From Campylorhamphus procurvoides (lineage: Eukaryota > Chordata > Aves > Passeriformes > Dendrocolaptidae): a stretch of DNA of 64,000 bases. The notes beneath the pieces were generated by a model. The model was not told the DNA's origin, did no database searches, and was given only the letters and a program-made list of their open reading frames with translations. This document shows positions 52,201-63,354 of the stretch, one piece after another; positions within the stretch are counted from its first letter, which is position 1; every line of letters begins with the position of its first letter. The position numbers were made by a program, and so were the translations under genes. Where the stretch lies: NCBI GenBank assembly GCA_013396655.1, contig WBMV01008260.1, forward strand, positions 293,531-357,530, in the 5' to 3' direction.

Positions 52201-53052
52201 GGCATTGTAGTCAAGTGTCAGCGAAGAGTTAATTTTGCAAACATGTTCAGATGTGAGTTTTCTTTATCGAGCAAGATCCTCCAAGCAGATACTCTATAAA
52301 TGAAGATAATCCTGAGGTTCCGGCTCCTTCTTCAATACATTAAAGCAAGACACATAAAAAAGACTGCATTTTAGGCAATGGGTGTTACTTATACCTGGTT
52401 CTAGAGAAAGTGTTCTGCCAGTTGGCTGTTGAAATTCTGAAATGATAGCATTATGTTAGACTTCTCTAATGTTGAATTCAAATTCGGATTGTAGTCCTGA
52501 TTTGGTTTCCTACTAGTCTAAATGTTTTCCAGAAATATGGCTGTAAATGGCCTTAGAATAAGGAGAAATGATCCTTCCAGGAACCAACAATGGTCTGTAC
52601 AAGAGTTGCTGTGTTCTAGCTTCTTCCATTATTATCAGGAGCAAGGCACCAGATCTATGTTTACAAAGAACTATTATGGTGTATGTCATAGTATTTCCAA
52701 GAATCTCATCCATTTAGAGATTGTTTTGAAGGAGATATTATTTGATGCTTTTTGGAGCCAAACTAATTAACTGCCTTAGTATTCAAACTTTGTTTTTAAC
52801 AATCTGAGCTCATATTTATGAGAGAGACATATTAACTAGTATTGCAATGCTGCTCCCTGGAAACATTAACTCATCCCTGCAGATTAAATCTTCTAAAATA
52901 TAAAACCCATTGTAGCAGATACTGACCTGCAATATTATTCTTTCTTGGGATGGGAAAAGGCAAAAATATGGTTAGTTTATCTCCTTTGATGAGTAAGTAA
53001 AGCATATATTTTAGAGATTTCTTTCTTTCTATTCAAAAAACAATAATTCCTT

Positions 53053-53122
53053 AAAAAAAGATAATGTCAGAAAAAAGAGAGCAGAAAAAAAAAAGAAAAA
53101 GGAAAAACAGAAGGAGAAGCAG
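53053..53122 (+). repeat. A-rich polypurine low-complexity stretch
   Basis: AAAAAAAG, AAAAAAGAGAGCAG and AAAAAAAAAAGAAAAAGGAAAA units with few pyrimidines. Low complexity with no recognised parent element. Confidence 0.75.
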
Positions 53123-53162
53123 ACTTTCCTACATTAAAGAGAAATATACTTTCCTGCATTAA
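53123..53162 (+). repeat. 15-bp direct repeat, 25-bp period
   Basis: ACTTTCCTACATTAA (53123-53137) and ACTTTCCTGCATTAA (53148-53162) differ at one base. A local duplication next to the A-rich stretch. Confidence 0.8.
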
Positions 53163-53739
53163 CTAGACCAGTGCTTAAATGTGTAGACAAAATTCAGATT
53201 ATCTTCAAAAATAAAAATTGGAATTCCAGGTAAAAATTTGCTCAGGCTCATAACATTCTTCAAAAATTATATTCTTTTTGAAATTTACTCTGTTATTTCT
53301 GTACTACATTTGCTGTCACTCAGAGGTCTAGGAAAACTGATTTCATATTATATGCAGATCCAATTTATCTACAATATGGGGCAAATTCATGTTTGCATTT
53401 CACAAAAATAATAAAAGGGTTTGGATTAAGTTTTGCATGCTAATATTCTTAATAATGTAACACAGATATGATCAATTTGAATATTCTATTTATCTATTTG
53501 AAAGCAGCATTAAACACTAGAATAGGTAGAAACTCACTCTCAACAGTAGCTACATTATTACCAATAATTTACAAAGTGTGCTTTTCTATTCCAGTCTCAG
53601 ACCTTTTTCATACATTCACAGTACTATGAAAAGTTATTTCAGTGGGGCTCATTTAGCTTATGGAACACTCAGGAAGAGCTCAGTGGAGTCAGAGAACCTA
53701 GTCATGGCTTCAGCAGAAGGATTCACAGAGTAAATGCTG

Positions 53740-54080
53740 CGATGTCCATCCTGCCTTGGACAGAGCTCACACAGACAACCCGGCCGGGAGCCAGCACACT
53801 GCCCTGTACCCAGCTGCAAGATCAAAGCTCGCTGCTCTTGGACTCAACCTTCACAATTCTCGGCCTTCTAGTCCTGGAGATGCACGCTGCCATCCTTACG
53901 AGTAAGGAAAACCGAGCTGTGAGAAGGTTGGTTTATTTGCATATGGCCACACAGCAAGTCAGTGATAGAGCAGCTCAGGAGCTGGGGAGCTGCTGGCCGG
54001 GGAGAGGCCACGAGCACATCGTGTTGCTGTACTGGTCAGGACACGCGCCAGTACAAGCCGAGGCATTCTAGGATAAATTG
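53740..54080 (+). other. GC- and CpG-richer patch in AT-rich surroundings
   Basis: About 340 bases stand out by base composition. CpGs cluster at CCCGGCCGGG (53779-53788), CTCGGCC, TTACGAG, ACCGAG, GGCCGGGGAG, CACGAGCACATCGTG, ACACGCGCC and GTACGCGCTCCGC. A 109-codon plus frame (53742-54071) spans it, but I recognise no domain and part of the frame lies over the probable MIR-like SINE relic, which argues against a conserved gene. It could be an exapted repeat, a weak CpG island with a non-coding promoter, or an isochore fluctuation. Confidence 0.5.
53845..53985 (-). mobile_element. Probable MIR-like (CORE-SINE) relic, reverse orientation
   Basis: The plus strand reads AAGGAAAACCGAGCTGTGAG, AAGGTTGG, TTATTTGCATATGGCCACAC and AGCAAGTCAGTGATAGAGCA. 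This parallels the reverse complement of the MIR body, 'GAGGAAACTGAGGCTCAGAG-AGGTTAAGTGACTTGCC-AAGGTCACACAG-CTAGTAAGTGGCAGAGCTGGGA', in order and spacing. Upstream ACTCAACCTTCACAATTCTC may continue it ('ACTCATTTAATCCTCACAAC'). MIR-related SINEs predate the mammal-sauropsid split, so a relic in a bird is possible. Assignment is by eye and ends are approximate. Confidence 0.5.
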
Positions 54081-56040
54081 GCAGTACGCGCTCCGCAAAG
54101 CTTTCCTCCATTTATTTTATTATGTAGTGAGTGATACAGCAAAATCCCCTGTCTTAAAAGGATATAAAATAGCCATACACATTCACTGAAAATTTATATT
54201 ATTGAATGCCAGCCTGGAGAAATATAATCTGGAACACAAAAAATTTTAAAAGTAACGAGATTACCTGACATTCTGTCACATTTTCAAGCATTTTGAATGT
54301 GTATAATATATTTACATAAATGGTGTTAAAATGCTCAACAAACCATTTAACCAATAGGTGGGATAGCAAAGAAAATTACATTTTTAAAACTTCCATATGG
54401 AGAAGGAAGAGACTGAAGGAATTTTGACATGGTCATTAGCTTGCAGGATGAAAACAATTCATTGATATCTATTCCACGTGTTAGTCTCTGGCCCTCAGGG
54501 AGGCAATATGACTGTTCAACTTGAAAAAAACAAGACTTAAAAAAAAAAGTACTTGAAAAATTTCCCCGGAAAATCTGTTTAATGCTGGCAATATTAAGTC
54601 ATGGGCATAGCTCTGTGACCTGGGACTCTTGAAGCACTGAGCAAACACTTGAAACTGGGCTGCTGGGTCCCTGGTGACAGAGTCAGTGTAATGTTGCAGG
54701 AATGTTCGTGTTTTTTGACACAGGGAACACTTCAGCAGTTGATCTCTGCTCCTTTTCTCTCCCCATTCTTCTTTCCTTTGCAGAAATGTCACTTATTTAA
54801 TTAGAAAAAATGGGCTATGCTAAGTATTTGAACCAAATCTGGGATGTAGCAATATTTGGATGTGCCCTCAACCACAAACTCAGCATGCCCGTGCCTCTAC
54901 AATGTTGACTTTGGACTCTTGAGAACCCAAGCACAACTGGGGCACTTGGGGCAGGACAACTGGATAAGAAGAAGAAATTTGTGGGCCAAGGAACTTGACC
55001 AAATATTTTGTTCCAAAAGGCAGTTCTGTACACAAAGAATAAGGGGAGCAATAGTTTATTCAAGTGCCTCAACACAAAACAGATGGTGAGATTTCAACAG
55101 AGCAAAGGACTGATGGGTAGTCATAGCAGACAGACACCCTCAGAAGGCTAAGACCCCAAAACTGATATGCTTAATACTATGATATCCTATGAGATTTAAA
55201 ATTCCGAAGCCACTTTGAGTGTTTCAGTGTTTAAATTGACAAGTGGTGTTTCCTCACAGGAATATGACCTGTCTCTAAAAACAGTTTCTGTGTTTCTTAA
55301 AACAGATTCATGGGTCATATGTTGCCTTTTGTGGGTTTTTTAATTTTTCACATAAATATAAAAGCGAATACAGTCAACCTAAAAGCTTTCAGATTCTTCT
55401 ATGAGACCTTTCCCACCTCTGGGCAAGCTTTCTGCCCTAGGAAGGACCTTTTCCTCTAACATTTAGACAATTAATATCTCTTGGCTTGATGCACTGACCT
55501 TGTTTTTGCATTCCTGAGAATCACCTCAAACCATCCCTTAGGTACAGAGGAGGAAAAGCAAACTAGTGAGCCATAAAGAAATAAAAAACTAGAGGTACAA
55601 CTTTGGTTTCTGGTGACAGGAGTGATGAGATTCTTCATTTTGTCAAATTTATAACAAACTCTAAAATCATGCTTTTTGGAGACAGAATAGAACTCTAAAC
55701 TATTGAGTCTAAATTTCCTTTTGCTTCTGGTAAAATGCAAGTTCTAGGCTGTAGCAGGTTTTTCTGTTTTGTTTTGCTATAATTTTATTCCCCTGGTAAT
55801 CCCAGAAGCAGGACAAGAATTAATTTCAAACAAGGATCTTTATTGTTTGCATAGCTCAGTACTCTGTTTAATTACAAAAATATGTTTGCTGTTTTTCTAA
55901 TTTAATTTTCTTTGAGAAAATGATGGTTCAAATTAAGGGGAAAAATGTTTTTCAAAACTCAACAGTTCTGTGAAACCTTAAACTGCTTTTCTTTATGTTG
56001 TCTAAAGTTTTGGAAAAAAACCTAAATGCTACCAGTTGGT

Positions 56041-56080
56041 GGGTTGTTTTTTTTTTTTTTGGTTTTTAGGGGTTTTTTTT
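56041..56080 (+). repeat. T/G-rich low-complexity tract
   Basis: GGGTTG-T14-GGTTTTTAGGGG-T8, the longest T homopolymer of the T/G tract class in this window. Confidence 0.85.
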
Positions 56081-57310
56081 GAAGGATCAGAGACATAAAT
56101 CAGCCACTGATTATGGTCAATTGAGCCCAGACAAGTAACAGTGAATGAATTTTCTAATCACACTCTCATACCATTATGCATCTTTTTTGCATGCATTGTG
56201 TGTGAATTTGTTCAGAAGATGGAGGTCAACAATTATTAGTCACCAAAATATCACTTACAGCTTAGGCTTCCATATTGCAAAGAACAGTGAGTAGATTCTC
56301 ACTGAAGCAGGCAAACATCTGCTGAGCAAGGAAGGAGGGGTTAGTCAGCTTTCTCTAAGAAATAAGAATGCAAATTAAAGTGGAAATAATTTTCAAATTT
56401 AGTTCACAGTCCTGAAAGTGAGGACATATTCAAAAACACCAAAGATTCAGCCAAAACTTGGGTGTCATATGAAACTTAACATTCATTGGAAGAAGGATAT
56501 CACAAAATGTATGTGTGCAGATCACTGGAAAGTCCCCTACGGGGTGTTAGTGAAAAAAAGCTATGAAATCCCAGAATGATTCGGAACTTTAACAGAAGCT
56601 ATCTGATTTGAAAATTCAGCCTAGAATATTTTATTTCCTAGCAGTCTTTTAAAACATTTTCCTCTTCCAATCACAAAGAATTAACTGCGATTTGTTACCA
56701 GCATTTTAACAGAAGAGCCAATAAGATTTTTCTCCAGTGCCTGTGCTAATTCCATCTTTTACAAGTGTTGTGCATTGAAGACAAAAGAAGAGATATTCAA
56801 AGGGCTTAAACTGCTTTTTGCTTTTTGATGATCATAGAAAACATTCTCTTAGGATTCAGAAAGAAACAAAAACATTTGAATATACTGCTACATAGGCATA
56901 TAAGATCTCTGTATTTTTACAAAAACATAAATGCACAGTAAAACTCAGCTACATACTCACCTAATATACAGAACTTCATCAAATTCATTAAAAATCACGT
57001 AAGGTGGAAAATCATGTAGCTCTGAGTACTGCCTTTGGGAAACATCTCCTATTTGGTCCCACCACCTCATCCTAGAATTTGATTTTCATATTGTCCAGAG
57101 TGCTTTTATCTCCCAGAAATGAGTGGTCTGTAGTGTGGACAATATACCAGAGCACAAAGCTTAAAATTGTCCCATTGGACAGATTAGAAGAACCAAAAGC
57201 TCCTGTAAGCCACGGTGTGTATAACCCATTCATCTATGGTGGTTTTCAAAAACATCATGTTTAATAAATGGAACAAAAATAAACTGAAGCAAATCCTGAA
57301 GGATTACAGC

Positions 57311-57380
57311 AATTAATTTGATGCAAAATTAATAACAGAATTAATACAGAAAAATTAATTTGATGCAGAATTTGATAACA
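57311..57380 (+). repeat. AATTAATTTGATGCA direct repeat, 42-bp period
   Basis: AATTAATTTGATGCAAAATT...AATAACA (57311-57337) recurs as AATTAATTTGATGCAGAATT...GATAACA (57353-57380), differing by a one-base length change and a few substitutions. Both copies hold TTAATTTGATGCA, and the spacer adds another AATTAATA. Confidence 0.85.
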
Positions 57381-58541
57381 TGCAACTTATTATATCCAGC
57401 AATTCATTAAACATAAATCTTTTGTACTTGAAAGTCAAGTATATCAGAAATAAAAACTCAAATCTGGTGAAGACAGTGGGAGTTTCCTCTTTGATTTCTA
57501 GGGGCCTGCATTTCACTGTAGGCACATTTTCTCATCTAAAAGCAGAGTTCACATGCAATTAATTGAGGGGACAAATTATATTAAAGTGGGTTCATTATTT
57601 GTTTCTGTCTTTAGCACTGCATGCTACAGACCTGAGATGGTACCAAAGAGAGACTGATTTGAATGAAAGAATTGCTTGACTTCAAAGGGTCAGTGATATA
57701 AAATCAAATCTTCTAGACACACATGTTTATGATATTCAGGAAACCAACTTCACTGAATAACATCCTTGTACATATATATTTTATTTCAGAAATTATAATC
57801 AACTATACTCTACAACAGTATTTTATCATAAGGAGCACTTAGGTACTTCATTTGAAAAATATTCTAGAAATAGTTGAATAACTTCTTTAGTCAGATCTGC
57901 CAATTATTCTTAATGAAATATTTCTGAATTCTGTATTCTAGTTATTTTAGCCAGAGAAATGAATGTGAAGGTGGGAATCTTTAAATCATTTACTCACTGT
58001 ATGTATCTAAGATTTGTTTGCATAAGTGTTTAACCAAGTAGCCCGGAGGTATAATTTCTGCAGAGCCAATATTAGGCCCTGGATAAGCTGGGGGGCTTAA
58101 ATATGTGCTTTCTGCAAAAATGTGAGATATGCCTGTGAAAAATAGGAGTATGCTGTCAGCATCAGTTCATGTCTCAAATTAGATGTATTCCCAAACTCTT
58201 GCTAAAATCTGAGTTTTATGGTTAACTGTTCAAAACCCAATGTTCTGGCATGAAGAATATTGCTTTGCTTCTTTTAAGTTCTTTGAGCAATCTGTGAATT
58301 CTTCCATGAGCTTCCCTTTCCTTGGTGACCTGAGATGACTTAAATTAACTACGATGAACTATGTGGAAAACATTGTCTCCAATGCATCCTTCCCCACTTC
58401 TCACTTTTAATTTATTGGCCACCCACCCCTCTTTATTCTTTTTGTTCTTGTCCAAATTTTCCTATTTCCAGCATATGTTTTAAGATTAAAAAACTGTTAT
58501 TTGGCAGACAGTATAAACGCTGTACCTCAACAGATGTTTTT

Positions 58542-58617
58542 AGTGTCAGTGTAAGAAGCGGCCACACGCTGATGCGGTTCTACTTGGCACCGTTTCTTGT
58601 CTGGAGAGACTGACACT
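58542..58617 (+). other. Nested 76-nt hairpin, possible structured RNA
   Basis: The outer stem AGTGTCAGT (58542-58550) pairs exactly with ACTGACACT (58609-58617). An inner stem AAGAAGCGG (58553-58561) pairs with CCGTTTCTT (58590-58598) with one G-U, leaving a 2/10 asymmetric internal loop and a 28-base apical region with CpGs (58562-58589). Two nested 9-bp stems are unlikely by chance. The length suits a pre-miRNA or small structured RNA, but the large internal loop is atypical for Drosha/Dicer substrates and I match it to no known family. Confidence 0.25.
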
Positions 58618-61600
58618 GCATGAATATATTCATTTTACTGCTGGGTTCTTTTTGTCATTTTTTTCCCTTCTTTCCCCTGTCATGATACTGTGGTAAATTT
58701 GGTGTTTCTGTGACTTGTTCCCTCTTTGCATATGACTTTGTTTTATAAGTCATCCAAATCTTGTTTTTGTAGACTCCAACTGACCTGAATTTACCTTTGA
58801 GCACCTCTCCCTTTCCTTTAACTGTATTACCAGGAATACGTTTTCAGGTTAACTTGTAGCCTTTACCAACAGTTTTCATGTGTCTCAGTATCACTGTTTC
58901 TCTCCAAAATGCATTGCTATGCAGGCACATGTATCAAAATAGTTAGGGCCTCAGTAAGTACTATCCACAACTTCAACAGGTTTTTTTATTTACTCAGCTG
59001 GTCATGTTCTTGTACGAAGGAGGTTTTTTTCAAGCTCTATTTGAAACAGGGGACAGGTTATGTAAGGGCATAATAAAAATATGGCTTTTGTGAAAGCACA
59101 AGGATGATCCAAAAGAGACTCTCTTTCTAAATCTCTTTCTGTCTCCTAATCTGAATGCATTTTTTTGGACTGATGACAGGGAAGGTTCTTCTGCACAGAT
59201 TTGTGCCAGGTAACAGATGAAAATGAGAACTGGAAAAGTGGACAAGAGAAAAAAAAATGTGAAGCTAAACATTATGAATTTAGAGTGCATACTGGCCATA
59301 AAAATTTCTTCTGGCTAAGTGTTAGCAAATGGTGCCATATGAGACACCACAACATTTCCCTAAGCTTGCGAAAGGCCATAATTGTGGTACTCCAGATAAT
59401 CTGATGTGGTAACTGCTCATAAAGACTGACTCTTTAATGGCTATCTCTGCACTGTATATTTTCCTTATTGCCCCTCTGCAAGAGAAGTGAAGCATAAGAC
59501 AGAAGAAAAAAAGAAAAATCACGTGATGGGGCACTTGATTTTCAAAGAACAAGAATATCTGTCACATCCACAGCCTCACCTTGAAGATGCTCACCTGCCT
59601 GATGAACAGTGTTCTCTCTGGAGTTCACAAAAGGCTTTTCCAATTGACTCCCTTAGCTAGTAACAGTGCTCTGCTGTCTCCTTCATGAGTAACCTGTTGC
59701 CTTTTCAACCATTAACAGCAGGAATATGTTCTTGTGGGCCACCTTCAAGAAAATGAAAAACTGGAGCTTAAACTCAGTCAAACTGCGAGTGTAAGAGGGT
59801 TGTGATCAACATTGTCCACGTTCTAGTCAACATTTCTAACTGCCAAGCTACTACACAAAGCACAGATCTCTAGTACTGGGATATTTTTAAAGGAAAAGCT
59901 CTGCCCAGGAAAAGATGGATCCTTCCAAGGCCAGCATCCAGAAGTGGATGCAGTCCGTGTACTCCAGAAAGGCATGGGAGTTCACCTTCATTACCTCTCC
60001 TTGCTAACCATCTCCTGGACCTGCTTATCCCCTCCTTAGATAATGTCTGTGAGCTTCCTGTTGGGCTTGGGCACCTGCTTTAGGTACAGATACTTTTATA
60101 CCAAAGTCATCTCTTAAGAGCTCAGTCCAACAGACATCCAGCAGATGATGCTGCCCAGAAGTGTGAAGCTTGTCCTCCTCTTCTCCACTATGAATTCAGA
60201 GGAAATACTTGCTATAGATTCCTGCTCCACTACCTGGGCTTTCCTTCTCTCTCTCTGCTTTGTGCCAGTAGCTGAAGACTTTGCTTCAAAAGTTAGGGTG
60301 ATGGAGCTCAGTCTGACCTTGAGTGGACTGTCATATCTCTAGTGCAACTGGTACAAACACACAAGCCTTCAGTGTCAGGGGTACATGTCTCATTCTTCCG
60401 GCTGCTTTTGTCACAAACAAATATTTATTTTGGAGAAAGCAGGGGAAATCCAATTCTCTAGTTGTGGTTTCGATTCCTTTTGTCTGCAACATGTTCTGCT
60501 AGGGAAGTGATGCACAGCGGTTTCTTTTTCAAATTTGCTTCTGGCTCAGCAAGAAGGTGGGTGGCAGGGCAGTTGGAAGTCATCAAGTGTAAGCAATAAT
60601 GTTTAGCAACCTTTTGTATAACTGTGCCCTCCAACTCTTGCAATGGCTTCCTTTTTCTGTTCTTACTGGGGGACAGATCCTAGGAGGTCCTGAGCAATTT
60701 TGAATTTGTCTGAGAAATTCCAAGTCCTGAATTTAAGATTCTAAACATAGCTCAGAAAAGGCACCACAAAATCTTTCTTAGCCATGCTGCACAAAAGGAG
60801 CCAGCCATAAAAGCTTGGGTAAAGTAAAGCAAGTCTCCTAAAGGCATTGGAAGAAGGCGGCAACAGGACAATTAACATGAGAAGGCCACAATGACTCCTT
60901 CATGCTCAGAGTCATATCCTAAACTCCTGGGCACTGGTTGAGTAGATAAGATCTTTAAGAAAAATTTATATCCAGGATGGAGCAGGTGTCAGATTTTTCT
61001 CACCCCAGTGGAAAGCATAGCTGCCTTACTGCCACCAATTAAGCAAATGTCAGAGTAAAAGACATGTTGAGAAAATAAATTGCCTCTAGATCCCAGTAGT
61101 TACAACTGGCTACTTGCTAATGACTAACAGTGATGATTGGTGATATTTTTTCATGTGGTAGACTTTGAAAGCAAGAAGCAGAGTTTAGCTTCCCTGGCTA
61201 ATGTTTTCCCAAAAGCAATACAATGGCCCATTCAGTGTGCTAATAGTTCTATTAGCATTATTCATGTGCAGATTTTGGCAAGGAATAGATGCAACTTACC
61301 AGCAAATATACGTAGTGCACAAATACATTCATGTCATGGAAGAAAGCAGGGAAAATATCTCCTTCCTGACCATGCAATCTTTCCTTCTACAGTATTTCCC
61401 CTTACACTCCTTTGTCTAGAGGAAAATATTCTTTTTTTAAAGTCTTCCTTGGTATCTACTGCAAGCAGAAAATCTATATGTATATTTTGAAGAAATTGTC
61501 TTACTTTTAAATAAGCTGTTCTTTTATTTTATAGTGAATGCACACATACATATTGACAGGACATGAGTCCAGAGGAAGGCTGCATATTTACCACAGAGAG

Positions 61601-63332
61601 GTAATGGTATTTCTTCATAGCAATAAAAATTGTAAGAACACTGCCAATGCTCAGCACCATTCCTGGATGCTCCTGGATGGCCCAGGATCTCATGAAATTG
61701 AAAAGAGCTCCACATGAATGTTCAGCAGATGACAGGAAAGGTGAAATTTCGCAACATGACCACCCACTTCACTGAAAACCTAGGGGCATTCATTCCAATC
61801 ATGGATGCAGTTTTGTCTGCAGTCTCAAAACAGGCCATGACAGCCTCTAATCTATGTGAATAGTCTGCACACAAAGTTGACACTCCAGATCATTAAGCTA
61901 TTGACAGAAAGAGCCTCAGGAAACACCTGGAATTTCCGATCCTGTCAGAAATCAGAAATAAGGTGAGAAACAAGAAATAAAGTACAGCTTTACTGGCATT
62001 CAAAGTGTGGAGGAAAGACATGAACAATTGAAAAAATTTAAGTTTCTGGCTGAGATGGAATTCTGAGCCAGAGATAAGGATGGCTCTTCAAAGAAACATC
62101 CCATGAAGAATAGATATGATAGAGAAAAAAACTCTTACCCTCTAGAAGGAGGCAATATTCAATTATAAATGCATCTTCAACAAATACATCAGTGAGGAAA
62201 TTCCTGCAGTTTCACAGAAAGGATATAAATGAGGGTCATGAGCACCAGTTTCAAGTCTCATTTAAAAGACTTGAAAGGAAGAGAAAAGTCCTTAAGAAAT
62301 AGAATTAATTTGATCAACCATTTCAGAAATTTGAGAATCAGGAGCCAGAAGTCCATCTGCAAGAAACAGAGTATGCTGCTCATTTTGTAACCACATTCCC
62401 CCTTATCATGGCCCAACAGATCAAACAAAATTCATATTTAGTAACTCAGTGAATCAGATCTTAAAAGTCTTTTCAATAACATCCAGGGATTGACTTTTTC
62501 CTGGAACTGATGTTGATGTCAAAAAGTATGAATATTCATCCTGAGATTCTACACATATTTCGAGGAATGAATAGTAGGCAGATATCAATAAAGGCCAAGG
62601 ACCGTTTTTCTTCTGCTCTCTCTGAAACCTATCTAAAGACCCAGCAGCAACACAGAAAAGCATTGTCTATGCTGATGAATGAGCTCTCTCCAGCTTCCAA
62701 CACACATTCTGCCCACCCATGGTTGTTTGCATTTATTGCCTCCCATAAAATGCACTTTTTATTCAAAGAAGAGAAACAAAGGAACTTCTGCTGGTACTGA
62801 AATCTTGGTTTGAATCTCAGGGCTAATGAGGGAAATGTGCTCTTAACACCTTAAGTTCAGACAGTTGGTGCAGAAGATAGATGCCAGAAGGGTTGAGGGC
62901 ACTCACAGTGACAGTGATGAAGGGCCCGGCTTTGTGTCATGTCCCAGCAATCATGACAACAGAGACCTTGCTTCCAACCACTTGGCACTATCCATAAAGA
63001 TTCTGTTACTCACAGTGTAGTTGCTACTATGACAAGAGTGACACAGTCAACCTGTTAGGACCCAGAGATCTGCTGGAATAAAGGCATAGAAAATGGTAAG
63101 CATAATTTTTCTCTTGGAATTCTTTTCCTGGCAGATTTAATGGGCACCTTGCGTCTGGGGTTAATGGCCTAAAAACCAAGCAAGACTGTACCAAAATTTT
63201 TCAGGGCATAAGAACATCCTCTCAAGCACTTGCAAATGTTGGTGCACAAGATCTTCATTATTGTTGAAGTAGAAAGACACAATCTGACCTAGCATATATT
63301 GTTTTTGAAGACTCAAAGTCAAAGCAAGACTG
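58618..63332. other. Non-coding sequence, no recognised gene
   Basis: Between about 59560 and 60360 GC is higher than around it and several stop-free stretches lie in a row: a Met-less 68-codon frame at about 59875-60082 and a 65-codon frame at 60145-60342. A 49-codon frame lies at about 61717-61860 and a 117-codon frame at 61137-61490. None shows a domain or motif I know. A 7-bp-stem tetraloop hairpin lies at 59934-59951. They may be chance frames or worn remains of an unidentified repeat. Confidence 0.45.
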
Positions 63333-63354
63333 CTGGCAGAAATATTTCTGCCAG
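63333..63354. repeat. 22-bp perfect palindrome
   Basis: CTGGCAGAAAT followed immediately by ATTTCTGCCAG, 11-bp arms with no spacer. Perfect dyad symmetry suggests a homodimer-binding site or cruciform-prone site. One such palindrome in 64 kb is only mildly surprising. Confidence 0.9.

Larger units (their letters stand above)
48801..53739. other. Non-coding AT-rich sequence, no gene seen
   Basis: Contains a T/G tract (49222-49250), a 12-base poly-A (49652-49663), an 8-bp-stem inverted repeat with CpGs (51013-51043) and an A-rich stretch with a 25-bp-period direct repeat (53053-53162). A polypyrimidine/AG acceptor-like site at about 50266-50280 is followed by early stops in two frames and no clear donor, so no exon is called. 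Confidence 0.5.
54081..58541. other. Non-coding AT-rich sequence, no gene seen
   Basis: Short overlapping frames only, the longest 103 codons (54481-54792, minus). A T/G tract lies at 56041-56080 and an AT-rich direct repeat at 57311-57380. No exon, RNA gene or mobile element is recognised. Confidence 0.5.

Noticed and set aside
61137..61490. 117-codon plus-strand frame
   Set aside because: No motif or family recognised and it overlaps another frame. Treated as chance.
61717..61860. 49-codon plus-strand frame with fairly balanced amino-acid composition
   Set aside because: Too short to judge. No family recognised and no promoter or splice context.
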